A program made the position numbers and the translations under genes. The notes below the pieces were generated by a model. It was not told the origin of the DNA and made no database searches. It was given only the letters and a program-made list of their open reading frames with translations. Positions 1 through 11,624 of a stretch of 64,000 nucleotides of DNA are shown piece after piece. How positions within the stretch are numbered: position 1 is the stretch's first letter; the number at the start of each line of letters is the position of its first letter. This stretch comes from Heterobilharzia americana (taxonomy: Eukaryota > Platyhelminthes > Trematoda > Strigeidida > Schistosomatidae): contig OX104127.1 of the NCBI GenBank assembly GCA_944470555.2, positions 97,860,708-97,924,707 of the forward strand, read 5' to 3'.

Positions 1-1
1 A

Positions 2-193
2 CGTCTTCCTTCATTCATCGCAAAACACATATTAGAAACCGATCGTTGGATTGATATGAAGACAGCCTTTACTGTATTGCATGAATATGGTCAGGGACCA
101 ATACTTAGAATTGTCGAAACCTTCACTATCAACAAATTTAAACCTTCTCCATGTATTCAAAAGCAATTTTTACTTACATTCAACGTACCCTGA
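2..193 (+). pseudogene. Penelope-like element, C-terminal ORF fragment
   Basis: An open frame enters from the left edge and ends at a TGA at 191-193, giving about 63 residues. It matches the tail that follows the GIY-YIG core in other PLE copies of this window: a His/Asp segment (HILETD), then a hydrophobic stretch, then a terminal KPSPCIQKQ. The KPxLCIQ-type tail recurs at about 25.5, 30.8 and 21.2 kb. The reverse transcriptase part would lie left of the window. It is a mobile-element relic, not a host gene. Family assignment rests on this internal comparison. Confidence 0.6.
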
Positions 194-1122
194 TAGTATT
201 GAGTTTAACCCTTAATAATTTCGGGAGGGAGTGATCTGACCTTTCTTTTCTTGTTTTCTTGCTTATAATTCCACTGGCCTAATTAACTTTTATCAGTTTT
301 TGGATAAATTATTTTGACAAGTTCATGTGTGATCAAATTGTTCAAAATGTATAGCACATATACATCAGATGTTTCAAATAATCATCCCCCCCCCCTTCTC
401 ATTACGCTGTTTAAATACTAGTAACGCAAACAGAAAATACCTTTGTAAGCGGAAAATGATGGTGCTGCATTCCAAACAAAAATGTGAGCTGATTCGTCAT
501 CTCATTACATTCAAATCAGAACGCTTGCTGTACTTTATAAGAAGTTCTTTCTTCTTTCTAAGCACCTTACATTATCTAGTCCTGTTTATGTTTGTAATAA
601 TGAACGAGTTTCGTAAGTTGCATTTTTATGCAGCTCGAGTATACCATTCATACCGCAGACAGAATAGATCACTGCATTTCAGATAACCTTGATCTCATTT
701 CATCACCCATTTGATTTGCCAGTTAGTTAAAATCGTCATTACACTTTACCTACTCATTTTCTTCTACCTTACACCTTATGCATTCAAAACTTCCTCCAAC
801 TTTCGCGCATGAAATACAAAGGACTGATATTTCTGTATTGTTTCACGTATCCCGAGTCATTTAGCACAAACATCGCAGCGAAACAAAAATTAATAATCCG
901 AAGCAAAAGTATTACTAAATGCTTAGAAAGCCGTCAGCAAAATGAAAGTCATTAGGCAGCACGGGTAGAGATTTAAGGCCCCGGGTGGAAATTATACTTC
1001 GTGTAAATATAAAAAGCAACACAAAATCATGCCACATAGAAAATATATTATACAATATATAGTAATTTGTATACTGCTCAAATTCATACACAAGATTCAC
1101 GACCCTGAAAACTAATTACAGA
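194..1122. other. no gene seen
   Basis: Follows the PLE tail and runs to the QARS1 stop. It is AT-rich, with a C10 run near 387-396. ORFs here have no recognisable motif. The last few hundred bases should include the QARS1 3' UTR. Confidence 0.5.
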
Positions 1123-1176
1123 TCACACGGTCTTGCCAGGATCTGCCTTAAGAGCCACAGTTCGATTAAAAATCAT
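1123..1176 (-). CDS. QARS1: QARS1 terminal exon
   Basis: 54-nt last coding exon reading [17 protein letters not shown] and a TGA stop at 1123-1125. It matches the FNRTVTLKEDPGK terminus of animal QARS1. No canonical AATAAA was noticed in the following 300 nt on the minus strand, so the polyadenylation site is unplaced. Confidence 0.92.
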   Translation of the reverse strand: MIFNRTVALKADPGKTV

Positions 1177-3188
1177 CTGAAATACCAAAAGAACAAAGTG
1201 ATTAAAGTAAATACAAATGGGTAATTTATAAAAATTACTTCAACTACGGTTGACCTTCTCACTATTTCTAGAATATGCTAGATGGAATGTAAGTTAGAAT
1301 CACTTCTTGTCAGTCACAAAACTAACAAAAACTTAGTCATCTGTTACTTATGTCTTTTCCTCATCTGAATAAGTTTGTGGAAAAATATCACACCAAAGAC
1401 TATATCTCGAAAACTACTCAAACTAATTTTCCGACATATATATAACAACAATTTCGGACCCGATACAAATGTATCTTACTCCAGGTTGTCCCACTTCATA
1501 CGAACACAGCAAGAAACTCGAAAATGGTAATAAGCTAGGGAACAGTAATAGAAACTAAGTGAGACAGGATAAAATATATAGAGCACTAGAATATTGAAGA
1601 TTCGAAGGAAATGGTCATTTACAGTTGATGAGAGAACAATGAGACAAAATGTTGTCATCTTACTTAAGGACACTATGAACTTTTGTGACAATATCGAATA
1701 CTTTTACCTCGGTTTGCAAAGGCCCGTTGGCACGGGACAACTGTTTAAGAATGGTTCAGAATAATACACCTGCCTGTCAGTAATACTAATTATTTGAAAG
1801 TAAGTTACACCTGTCAAGATTTGAAGTTATAATAAGTGAAACAAGCTAAGAAATAGATATAAGTTGAAATAATTTAGACACAATTCTGAAAAAGTGCGAA
1901 TTACTACGGAAATTTCCCACTTCAATGGTAAGTAGCCATGACAATTCGTAATGTTTAGTGGAGAAAGATAGATGGAAACATCGCACAGACGTGCATCGGT
2001 TTGAGCTGTCAGACTTCACGCCAACATGCAAAGAAATGGATCGAAAGTGAAACTAAAGTAGATGAAAATGTGTGGGAGGAGGAAATAAAAGAAAAATATC
2101 TGAGCTTTGGAGGACACCAAAGAGTGAATACTTCTGCACCAGTGTGTGTAGTTTTACAGCTACGCAACCAAGTCTCCAACCATTGATTCAAATAGTTTTG
2201 AGTACTCCAAATATGAAGACTGTGTCTTCTTATACGGCTCATATCAACAGTCAACAGAAGTGGACGAGCAGCGGAATGAAGATGATTTCTAGATTATTTG
2301 AGTCCACCTTGATATAACAATTTCCTACATAATAAACATTACACAAATAATATTTATCATTGAATATAAAAACCTTACACGTTCTGATTTTGTATCCGGA
2401 TCCACAGAAAAGAAACCAATGCGTTCAAACTGATATGCACTGTAAACCTCTGCATTTTTAACAGACTGTTCGACCAGAGCATCTGGAATCACGATCAATG
2501 AATTCTAGACAAATGAATATGAAATGAAAATGAAAAAATAAATCAGTCAGTAAATATTATGCGATTAAAATAGATAATAATAAACTATTCAAGTAGTGTA
2601 AGTTGGTATAAAGGTTTTTCTTGTTGCATTCTGCTCAATTTTTCTGTTTCAAACTAAATTTTCTTCTTACTCTGTATTTTAGTCATTCTACGACAGAACA
2701 GAAAAGCCTCCAGACAAACTTGAATTGATGAGTGAATATTTTAACCCTATTTAACAACCAAATTTCAAAACAAACTAAAAGTAATTTAGAGTTGAAAAAA
2801 CAAAAAGATAGCATAAACGCGTTATTTTTTTTCCCAAACTAATGAGAAAAGAATAAAACAAAGTTAACCGTCTAATCTAAACTGCAATGAGGACGAAATC
2901 TGTACTAAGCTAAACGACGTGTTTGCAAGAATCACAAAATACAACTGGTGACACATCACTGAAAAGGATTAGTGGAGACGTGACAGTAAACAATGTGGAC
3001 CTATAGTATTAATCGGTAGAGTGCAATAAATATGAACTGTTGTGTCATGGAAACCTAATTTATGAGTCTGACAATAATCCACAGTCACATGTCCTAGTTA
3101 CGTTTCATAAAACAGTAAAGCATACTTTTCCTGACCTGCTATGTAAGTATGGGACCTCTATAACAATATGACCTCACTATCCGATTTA

Positions 3189-3230
<42 letters not shown>

Positions 3231-6200
3231 ATACTTATGACAGAAGAATAATCGACATGATAACAACAAAACAAATTCTATCATGGGCCAAAATGACATA
3301 AGTATGACACAACATACTGGATTAATCACAGACAAGAATCCACCTTTTTCGTTTTCTGGTTCTTTGGCGGTAAATCTAAAGAGATTAACAAAAAAAAAAA
3401 TGAATCATACTAACACTTGAAGAGACTTGGTTTTGTACAATATCCTGTAGGCTTCAAAAAACAAACTCACAGTCGGTTATACAACCGGGCCTCAAATCGT
3501 ATAGGGTTGGATACCCAGTGTATAAAAGCCTTTGGTTTTGTAGACTCTTCGACCTTTCGTCCTCTCACGGATAAATGAACAATTTTTCCATTGGAATCCT
3601 AAATAGAACAGACAGAATAATCTTGAAATTACTGTCACAAACCAGTATATTAGCTCTATTAAATAACAACACACAAAGAACACAGTACATTAAGCAATCA
3701 TACTACTTAAATCCGGACATTTCAAACTATCCACCCCAAAACTGATGGACTATAAAACAAAATTCATAAAGTAGTCAAATCCGCTCCCCATATTACCAAC
3801 TAAAACTAAATGAAATGATAAACAGAACACAAGCATACACCTGCACCGATAGTTATCCACATTCTAATTAAGCTTGAAGTTTATAAAAGCCTTCAGTTTA
3901 CAGCAAATTATGGCAGCATGTAAAGTGAATTAAGAATAACCAGTCAGGATTATTTACAACCTTGGGTTGAATTTAAGATTATTGAAAATATTTTTCGACT
4001 AGATTATCTAAGCAGTTTGCTTTTCGTGCTATCAACTTTTTCAGGACTTCTTTTGATTTCATTCATTTTCTCAAACACTTCAACATTTTTTCTCTTGCGT
4101 TATTGAGCTGTGCAAAACTCAGATTGCTGCACACAGAAATCATGTTCTGACCACATTTAATTGTATCCCAGCATTTATTGACACAAGTTTTATTAGATGG
4201 ATTTGTAAACAAATGTTTCCGCGACTGAATGTTCAGTTCAAAACGGTATGAACAGAAACGGTAAGTGATATCGTAATACTAAAACATTCAATCTTAGATT
4301 ACGAACAAACACACCTGGACAATAACAACGAGATGAAAAAGTAAACCGCAAAATCTAACATTGAATAAACACAAAAATGAAGTCCTCTCAAAAAGAATTC
4401 TTCAATGATGCCTCACCTTCTTTAATTCAGAAAACTCTAGAACAAGACCTGTGTAACGAAGACCAACCGGTTGGTTAGGTGTTAAACGACGATATCCTTT
4501 ATCCCCAACTTCCTGGAAATCTGTATTTTCTATGTACAGTTCCGGCTGTAAGTAAACACTATGAGTCTTACTATCCGCCAAGGCAGGAAAATCGGCCACA
4601 GTAAGCTACAAATAAAGAGCAGCAAACTATGCTACAGATAGCCAAATTGAGTAAAAGAAATAGTTACAATGTTGGCAAGGTTAACATGACACAATGTGTA
4701 AGAGAATAACTTAACTACCCATTCAAGTAACATGACTAAGGATGATTCCTTTAGTAATAGGTAAGGTTCACACAACGCCAACATATCAAAGCATTAAACT
4801 GAAAATCACGAGTTAATGTGCTCATTTTTTTCAAAAATTACAGAAAATATCTCGCAGTGTAATACTCCATTTCCGAAACACAAAATAATTTAAACTAAGA
4901 TGGATTTCATACAACCCTAAGACTGGAAAACCACTATCTCAAAGAATTCCAAAATGACTAAACTAAAAATTGCGATATATCTTTTCTAACCATTATCCAG
5001 CATTCTTGTCCACTACACACCAGATATATTCCTCATTATGAACAAACTCATATGACATGAAACCTTGTTTCGAAAGATTAGAAAGGTTAGCACAGGAAAA
5101 ACAAGTTAATATCAACTCAAACGATACCTTCATTTTACTAAGTCCAATGCATTTGCACAGACTCTAAATTCATCACAGTAAATTTACCCTTTGATAAAAT
5201 ATGCTTTCCAACAGCCAGTTCAATAAAATTGGGGAAAGAAGAACAACAATGTGATCAAGATAAAACAGATCCATTTTATTTTGGCAGCATGTCGTCAACT
5301 GCTCACAACCTGGAATATCAAAATACATAGCTTTCTTGAAAGTTTAACCTGCTTTACTAGACCGAAAGAAGACAGAATACCGGTCAGTAGTTAAGATGAA
5401 GAGGAAACGTCATGACCTAGTGGTAAGTCATAACGATAAATTCAAAGAAGGTTTATGAATGTTAACGGAATCTTCACAATTACATACATGATTCAGTTGG
5501 TTTCTCAAATAAAAGCGACGGGGGTAGCAACCGAAATATTGAAGGACTCAACATAATAAGATTAGGTAAGTCATTCGACAAATAAATTACTAAACAAAAC
5601 ATGTAAAATATTGTGAGTTAGGCTAAGTTAATTGAAAACAGTCAACAGGAACAAAATTGATTTAACGAACGATAATATAACTTAACTTATAACCTCGAAA
5701 ATTCAGACTTTAGGGAATGTGCAACTTAGCACAACTGTCAGACAAAGGGTACAAGACAAGACAAGCAAGTCGACTGATGAGGTTGTTAACCTTAGTCGGC
5801 TGAGATGGTTTGGATATGTACTGCGCATACCGTACCACCGCCTATCTCGATGTACCATGCTAGGGGAAGTTGGATTGTGTTGGAAGAGGATTCAGGGTGG
5901 CCAAATCAAGACCTGGCGCCAGTCGATTAAGTCTCTTATTGTTGATCTGAGTTGTGTGGGGAGATGTAGACTCCCCGAAACGAAAGGAATGAATGGTTGA
6001 GGAGTCTTGGCGACATGGATGAAACTCTCCTGATGTCATGGGAAGATAGGGATACGGAAATATAATATCTATGCTTTCATGAGGAGGCACATTGGAGAAT
6101 AAGGAAGTTACACCAAGAGACACCATGAACTTCTTGAAAACATCAGTATACTTCTAGCTTTCGGCGAATTGGAAGAAGTCTGTAAGAGAGCATGCAGCGA

Positions 6201-9200
6201 GTAGTCAACTAGCGAGTTCTAACGTTTCAGCCAACTATCTGCCCACCTTTCACATAGTAGGAATGATAAATTCCAGTGACAAAATGGAGGAAGATTTGCC
6301 AATGTTTGAAGACGCCTATGAGATAATGAATATCCGCAAACACTTATCAACGGATGTGTGAACACGGAAGGTAAAAGTCAAAGAGAACTACAGTCGGCTA
6401 AAAGCCTGCATTCATTCACCTCAGTTTCGAAGGTGATGACATTGCAGAAACTATTAGCAAACGATTGAAGACTTCACTGGATAGAATTCTCCCTACATAC
6501 GAGTTTGTTCCTGTGTACCAAACAATGTGTTCATTAGTCCAGTCAAAAGTCGACAGGTACCTTTCCTATGTTACCTCTAATTGTGAACATCAATTTACGT
6601 CTAGCTGCTGAAGTAGATGCTTTGGAAGAACAGAAAGAAGGGTCTACCCTGGATTTTCTGAACACATTTTGAAGAACCTACAATTAAAAGGAAGTAATAC
6701 TGAACAGCGCAATCACTCAGCATCTCATTGACACTGGACCTCAGGCAGAAGTCTCCGGTTCTTGCGAGATAAACAAACTAACAAGCTCAATTCGCCTGAA
6801 TTTCACTGAGGCTGTATCTATCAAATACCTCGAACCTGATCCATGTGTTTAAAAAGAAGCTGTAGTCAACCTCTATCTGTTCTGATAACCTTTTCTTGCG
6901 TGTTATTTGACTACACCATCCTTTATTAAATTCAGGTATTGATACCCTCACTCATTAAGTTATATTATCGTTCGTTAAATCAATTTTGTTCCTGTTGACT
7001 GTTTTCAATTAACTTAGCCTAACTCACAATATTTTACATGTTTTGTTTAGTAATTTATTTGTCGAATGACTTACCTAATCTTATTATGTTGAGTCCTTCA
7101 ATATTTCGGTTGCTACCCCCGTCGCTTTTATTTGAGAAACCAACTGAATCATGTATGTAATTGTGAAGATTCCGTTAACATTCATAAACCTTCTTTGAAT
7201 TTATCGTTATGACTTACCACTAGGTCATGACGTTTCCTCTTCATCTTAACTACTGACCGGTATTCTGTCTTCTTTCGGTCTAGTAAAGCAGGTTAAACTT
7301 TCAAGAAAGCTATGTATTTTGATATTCCAGGTTGTGAGCAGTTGACGACATGCTGCCAAAATAAAATGGATCTGTTTTATCTTGATCACATTGCTCTTGC
7401 TCTTTCCAACTTCATAAAGGGGAATCGGAGCAAAGAATAATCAATATTTTAATACTTAATGGGATGATTCCTTACACAATACGAAATTGTAAAGCTACTA
7501 ATACACTGCAGGATTTTTATTACTGTTTACACTTCGTCATAAGCGAACAACATAGCCGACTCTACACAAATCTGAAGAATGAAAACCTGCTTACCTCAGT
7601 AGAAGAAACATCACCATACAATTCTGACCAATTGGTAATTGTGACGCTAATTGGCTCTAAAACAGCCATCACACGTGGAGCATGATCATTTAAATAGTCT
7701 CGCACACAAGCATCCAAAGCTGAAGGGTCGAGAGTTGTTTGAGCCATAGTGACACCAATGCGTTCACAAAATATGTTAATAGCTTGAGGTGGAAATCCAC
7801 GTCGACGAAGTGCTGTCAGAGTTACTAACCGTGGGTCATCCCAATCATTTACAATCCCAGCTTCAATGAGCTTTAAAATTTTGCGTTTGGACACCACACT
7901 ATAATACAAGTTTAAACGACCATATTCCCACTGAACCGGGCAGTAAATATCTAGCGAATTACAAAGCCAATAGTAAGCAGGACGTCTGAAAATACGAAGT
8001 CGAAAATGTCAGGTTGTAAGGAATATAACAAGAGAGGAAAGAGACCCCCAATGGTACCAAATTATAAAATAATAGGAGTTGCGATTGGAGAGCAAACAAA
8101 GAAACATTTGTTTCTATAATCCTAAATATTCAAATGATAAAGCTTATACATTTCCTTATTCTGTTTTAAACTCAATGAAGAGTTTCAAAGTTTAGTAACT
8201 TTAATAAATGCACTTTTCTCATAATCAGTTAATTTATTTTGCTAAGATTTTTTTAATGCGCTTGAAGTTAGATTAACCACAATGAACATGAATTATTCAA
8301 ATCGCGACTTTAATAAATTAGGCCCCACTGAAATACATTAGGTTGAGAGTTCAGTCACTAGGAAGATAATTTTCTTAAGCATACGGATAACCAATAAAGT
8401 GTTTACACTTGAAGAAAGCAAGCACTGAGAATCGAAAATAAAGATTAAGAAACTAGAAAACCAACTTTTCAACAGTACTGGTCAACAGATTGAGACGTCT
8501 CACGTTAACTTGTTCACAGGAAGATTGGGATCATATTGTTGTTTTTAGTTAGCTACATTTGTTACCAAATATCTCAGCGATTCGCACTAGCTTCTATCAG
8601 CCAATGAATAATTAAAAACTTGATGGTATGATTCTGTTTTGTTTAGCATCTACCAAATAGGCAAATGAACGAAAACGACTGGATAAACTTAAAAATCCAA
8701 ACTATATGAGATAACACAAACCAATATCTATTGAACAAAAAGTGCTTTTGCCGAAAACTAAAACAAGCTGCCAATGAACACCAGTAGCAGAATTGTTATA
8801 TTTAGACCGACCAACAATACGGTCGAGGTGATGATTTAAGTAACCACTTTACGCAACGAGATGGGGTAAACTTTTTCAATGTGGTAGCAATCTTAAGATC
8901 TTTCAGTCTTCCTTGCATGATGCGACAAAAAGAGAGCAAGATATGATTGTTTGACTAACATTCCAAACACTGGTAAGAGAGCGTAACCTATTCGACAGAC
9001 AAACACGTTACGAAACATGGGAATTCCTGGGAACATACAACAGATGAAATATTTATTTGAGCCATAAATGTTGAAGCTCAAACAGACAACTTGGGGAAGC
9101 AAAAACCTAATCAGTTCGCTGAAATCAAACTTCATTTTACTAAGACTGGAATCTTGCATAATATATCCTGAAATGTGAATGGACAACTTACCGGGACTGG

Positions 9201-10795
9201 AACTCTTTAGTACATAGCGAATGTGTAATATTCTCGATGGAATCACACAGACAATGCGTATAATCGTAAGTAGGATAAATGCACCTAGATAAAGTTGTCA
9301 AATGATGCAAAAAGGCTATCCCTTACCATTTAGTACCTGTACGATGATGAGGAGTCATTTTGATACGATAAGCTACTGGATCAACTTTTCCATCTCCTAA
9401 TGTCACTTTCATACGTAAAGTAGCTTGCCCTTCATCAATCTATATAACAGACATTATAAAAAGTGTATAGTAAGAAAACTATAAAACTACATCTAATAAA
9501 ATAAAAAGGTGTGAAACCAAGAACGTTACGATAGATCGGTAAACAAAAGGGTCAAAACGCTAGTCTAACTACATAGAAGTGAGCAACACCATTAAGCAGT
9601 GAGTACAAAAATGGTTACAATACACCGATTTATGAGACAAACAATGTGTGAAACAAGGTTGGAAATTCAAAGATTTGAAAATATGGTCACATACGTAGCG
9701 ATAGTATGGTAGAGAGGCAGCGGAATTTCTTAGAGTAAATCGATCCGACCCATTCTGTAGGGAACAACTGAATACAACTCAGCAATCGCATACACGTTAC
9801 TGATATACTACAATCCCCACCTGAGTCGGCTTAAATATCACAAGCCGATGACCAATTGGTTGAAGTTCTAATGCCCTATTCCACTAGTCACTGTTCCAAA
9901 TGTTATGATAATTAGTCGGTGGTTTGTCGCATATAAATACAGCTTTGACAATCATTTACAACCAAAAGAACATAAACACCATGATCAACTAAACCTACTC
10001 TAAAACATACACAAACGCACGGATGTACATCAAATGAAGGTCCGAAATCTTGCGCAGATACCGTATGCAGTATTTCGAATCCCAAATAGCAGTCTTATGA
10101 GTCAAACGCCTGACGACACATTTAATGATAACTTATTCAACAATTTTGTTTGGTTTGTATACAAACTACTTACGAACAAGCACACATACCTTTCCATTTT
10201 TCATGTCCTCAAAGAGTTGTAAGGACTCTTCAACTGGTCTATCCCTCCATGGAGATGGTGGAGGATTAAAACCCCGTATTTCTTCAACGGCCTGATGGCA
10301 TACATATGCTAGCTTCAGTTTAATTAGTTTAATTGCCCATTCATATAACTGCTGGAAATTGTCCGAGGCGTGAGTAATTTTGTAAGGCGTAAAGCCTATC
10401 GGTTGCTAGTTCAATTAAGAACTTACCTAACCACCTGACCATCTCTTCGATGGCCTCGAAAAACTCCGCTTCTTCTTTCTCAGGATTAGTATCATCATAC
10501 CGCAAGTAAGTTATACCACCATTTTTCTAGATTCGTTTAAGTACAATTTATTTGAATCACCTTTGCATAACCAAAGTTGAAGTTGATTGCTTTAGCGTGA
10601 CCAATGTGCAAAATACCGTTCGGCTCCGGAGGGAACCTGGTAACCACTTTACCACCTGTTTGCTTCATATGTTCTTTCAGTAGTCTCATGGTGCTTTTAG
10701 TAACTACATATCCAGGGGATTTGTAGTTTTCCCCCGGCTTATGAAACTTAGCTGCTTCACCAACGACGTCACTATCACCATTAAGTAACATGGCA
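1123..10795 (-). CDS. QARS1: glutaminyl-tRNA synthetase (cytosolic), 11 exons, 5' end open
   Basis: Class I aminoacyl-tRNA synthetase that charges tRNA-Gln with glutamine in the cytosol. Exons in transcript order: 10795-10561, 10526-10427, 10395-10190, 9439-9327, 9284-9192, 7985-7595, 4605-4417, 3598-3471, 3375-3318, 2504-2379, 1176-1123. All junctions are GT/AG and all phases fit, giving about 563 residues. These align through the whole catalytic core and anticodon-binding beta-barrels to the C-terminus of animal QARS1. Signatures are [18 protein letters not shown] (HIGH), [34 protein letters not shown] (KMSKS equivalent), [18 protein letters not shown] and a C-terminal VDPD. The roughly 210-residue N-terminal domain of animal QARS1 is not seen. 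Either its exons lie beyond 10.8 kb, or translation starts at the ATG at 10790-10792. The neighbour CETN3 is transcribed away from it. Confidence 0.95.
1950..2300 (-). mobile_element. RTE/SR2-like LINE 3' tail
   Basis: Minus-strand decayed 3' end inside the 1.2-kb QARS1 intron. It has the recurring tail seen elsewhere: RWLET-like residues, then [11 protein letters not shown], a hydrophobic stretch, and finally the AACTTGAACCGATGCAC-type terminus (here AGCTCAAACCGATGCACG, read on minus). Copies of the same tail occur at about 18.5, 26.9, 28.7, 47.0 and 52.7 kb. The assignment to RTE is from the coding fragments attached to those copies. Confidence 0.6.
2379..2504 (-). CDS. QARS1: QARS1 exon, [12 protein letters not shown] segment
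   Basis: 126-nt, phase-0 exon of 42 codons. It reads [17 protein letters not shown] and then [19 protein letters not shown], the conserved end of the distal barrel (QFERLGYFSVDPDS in animals). A 1202-nt intron with an RTE tail separates it from the last exon. Confidence 0.95.
3186..3232. repeat. (TA)n microsatellite
   Basis: Nearly pure TA dinucleotide tract, interrupted once by a C, in the intron between the GGFLS and FERIGFF exons of QARS1. Confidence 0.95.
3318..3375 (-). CDS. QARS1: QARS1 short exon, GGFLSVINP
   Basis: 58-nt exon reading [19 protein letters not shown], equivalent to the PEDP...GGFLSDLN segment of animal QARS1. It is too short to appear as an independent ORF; both splice sites and the phases agree with the neighbouring exons. 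Confidence 0.92.
3471..3598 (-). CDS. QARS1: QARS1 exon, KPKAFIHWV segment
   Basis: 128-nt exon starting [11 protein letters not shown] and containing [20 protein letters not shown] before [14 protein letters not shown] is diagnostic of the GlnRS distal barrel. Splicing completes a Leu codon with the next exon across a 95-nt intron. Confidence 0.94.
4417..4605 (-). CDS. QARS1: QARS1 exon, anticodon-binding barrel
   Basis: 189-nt, phase-0 exon (63 codons) reading [20 protein letters not shown], then [26 protein letters not shown] and [10 protein letters not shown]. It matches the proximal beta-barrel of animal QARS1 (ERTDF, RLAWGQPVGLRHTG). Confidence 0.95.
5719..6060 (+). pseudogene. RTE/SR2-like LINE C-terminal fragment
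   Basis: Encodes [20 protein letters not shown], then HRLSRCTML, a [19 protein letters not shown] block and SCVGRCRLP. This is the standard C-terminal block of RTE-clade endonuclease/reverse transcriptases (LRWLGHVLRMPxHRLPRR...). It lies between the foldback arms, so it was captured inside the composite element. The frame breaks around 5998. Confidence 0.75.
6375..6890 (+). pseudogene. PLE GIY-YIG region, degenerate
   Basis: Frameshifted remains of a PLE C-terminal half. Readable blocks are [56 protein letters not shown] (the YxGRTxR...EH part of GIY-YIG), [14 protein letters not shown] and [16 protein letters not shown]. The order equals that of the better-preserved PLEs at 21-22 and 53.6 kb. 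Stops and frameshifts rule out function. Confidence 0.65.
7595..7985 (-). CDS. QARS1: QARS1 exon with KMSKS-like motif
   Basis: 391-nt exon, the longest. It encodes [37 protein letters not shown] (KMSKS-equivalent loop), [25 protein letters not shown]-type helix residues (MAQTTLDPS), and the start of the anticodon-binding domain at [15 protein letters not shown]. The downstream intron of 2989 nt holds the 5.2-7.4 kb foldback element. Confidence 0.95.
7986..9191. other. QARS1 intron, nothing recognised
   Basis: 1206-nt GT...AG intron on the minus strand. The 117-codon minus-strand ORF at its right side (8893-9246) overlaps a real exon in another frame and has no domain signature. Confidence 0.6.
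9192..9284 (-). CDS. QARS1: QARS1 exon, [15 protein letters not shown] segment
   Basis: 93-nt exon completing the Trp codon and reading [20 protein letters not shown], then [10 protein letters not shown] and part of Arg. This is the active-site strand and helix characteristic of GlnRS/GluRS. A 1206-nt intron follows. Confidence 0.95.
9327..9439 (-). CDS. QARS1: QARS1 exon, [20 protein letters not shown] segment
   Basis: 113-nt exon beginning [11 protein letters not shown] and ending TPHHRTGTK plus two bases of the Trp codon. The segment corresponds to the animal QARS1 stretch that precedes W-C-I-Y-P-T-Y-D. It is followed by a 42-nt intron. Confidence 0.95.
9440..10189. other. QARS1 intron, nothing recognised
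   Basis: 750-nt intron between the acceptor-binding exon and the LRMK exon. No repeat family identified elsewhere in the window was recognised in it. Confidence 0.55.
10190..10395 (-). CDS. QARS1: QARS1 exon, acceptor-binding region
   Basis: 206-nt exon starting with two bases of the split Gly codon, reading [20 protein letters not shown] and later [17 protein letters not shown] and [11 protein letters not shown]. It corresponds to the glutamine- and tRNA-acceptor-binding part of the catalytic domain. The donor GTATGT follows AATGGAAAG. The next intron is 750 nt. Confidence 0.95.
10427..10526 (-). CDS. QARS1: QARS1 exon, YDDTNPEKE segment
   Basis: 100-nt exon encoding [19 protein letters not shown] followed by [14 protein letters not shown]. 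This is the conserved Rossmann-fold segment after HIGH that contacts the tRNA acceptor end. It is flanked by a 34-nt intron upstream and a 31-nt intron downstream, and ends with one base of the split Gly codon. Confidence 0.95.
10561..10795 (-). CDS. QARS1: QARS1 exon with HIGH motif (first exon recognised)
   Basis: Encodes the [19 protein letters not shown] segment, the [11 protein letters not shown] loop and the ATP-binding HIGH motif, ending FNFGYAK. The 5' boundary is set at a good acceptor (TTTTAG) just before T-GCC-ATG; an ATG directly follows, so this could also be the first coding exon. The frame stays open further upstream to a TAA near 10828, so a slightly longer exon is possible. 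The donor at 10560 begins a 34-nt intron. Confidence 0.93.
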
Positions 10796-11624
10796 CTAAA
10801 ATTCCACAACGCCAGGTACTCGTGTTAAGTGACCTTGCGAAGTTCTCAGCGGGCAATAAGAAAAAAATTAAACGTTCAAGGATAACGTAATAAAAATGTA
10901 GGCAAAATGTTGTTTTCTGTCGTCAGTGGAAACATGTGCAACCATTGTCCATACATTAATCTATTTTCCTATGTCAATCCCTTAACCGAGAATGACTGAA
11001 AACCAGTCATGAAGCAACATCTTAGTCTTGATGAGTGTAAAAAGTATACCAAATTTACTCAGATTTTCACTCAGTGTGCTCAGAAGGCGTCTTCATCTAA
11101 CATTTCTTTGCTGCATGCGTACTCCAATTCAACAGGGTTTTCTCCTAGAATTAAGTGAGTCCGTGAGAAGTCGGAATCATTTATGGCTTTTCCTACAGGG
11201 TATCTATAACAACGTTAAATAAAGTGGTTACAATGAAAATCCACTGATTGTTGTTAGTTCAGAGAACAGTAGAATGGAATATAACATATCAACCGTGTGC
11301 ACGCTGATGCATCTGGCGGCAGGCCACACCTTTTATGAACGGGCTGCCCAGCCTCCAGTAGGTGAAGTGAGGTTCGTAGCCACGGCTCCTTGTTTGAATG
11401 TCAAACACCCATTCAAGTTTGGAGATGAATACCATGCAACTGAAACATCGCTGTAGGTTAGTTGAACTGTGCCCAAATATGCCCTGCCCAAAATTTCAGC
11501 TGCATGTCGTGAGACGTAATCAGGATTCCACTGGTTCTGGGAGTTTTATCGCTATCCATTGTCTCTTTGCCAGCATCCCGAATTCTATCTGAAGGCTTCT
11601 GGGGGTTTATTAATTGATTTTTGT

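Larger units (their letters stand above)
5231..7409. mobile_element. PLE foldback, ~455-bp inverted arms, in QARS1 intron
   Basis: Left arm 5231-5685 is the reverse complement of right arm 6955-7409. Pairs at both ends of the arms have the same coordinate sum (12640), so no net gap has accumulated; identity looks very high except in the outer 20 bp. The right arm starts about 65 bp after a decayed PLE C-terminus, so the arms read as PLE 3' UTR with both 3' ends facing outwards. The 1.27-kb spacer holds an RTE fragment and a PLE endonuclease fragment. A third, diverged copy of the arm lies at 63.2-63.9 kb. Confidence 0.85.

Noticed and set aside
3492..3683. 63-codon minus-strand ORF
   Set aside because: A shadow of the QARS1 exon 3471-3598 in another frame.
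7464..7685. 73-codon plus-strand ORF
   Set aside because: Antisense shadow of the large QARS1 exon.
8893..9246. 117-codon minus-strand ORF
   Set aside because: It overlaps the QARS1 exon 9192-9284 in a different frame and otherwise covers intron.
11080..11150. Possible upstream QARS1 exon on minus (acceptor TTAATTCTAG followed by a GENPVELEYACSKEMLDEDAF reading)
   Set aside because: No donor before the stop, no match to the known N-terminal domain, and wrong phase for the next exon.
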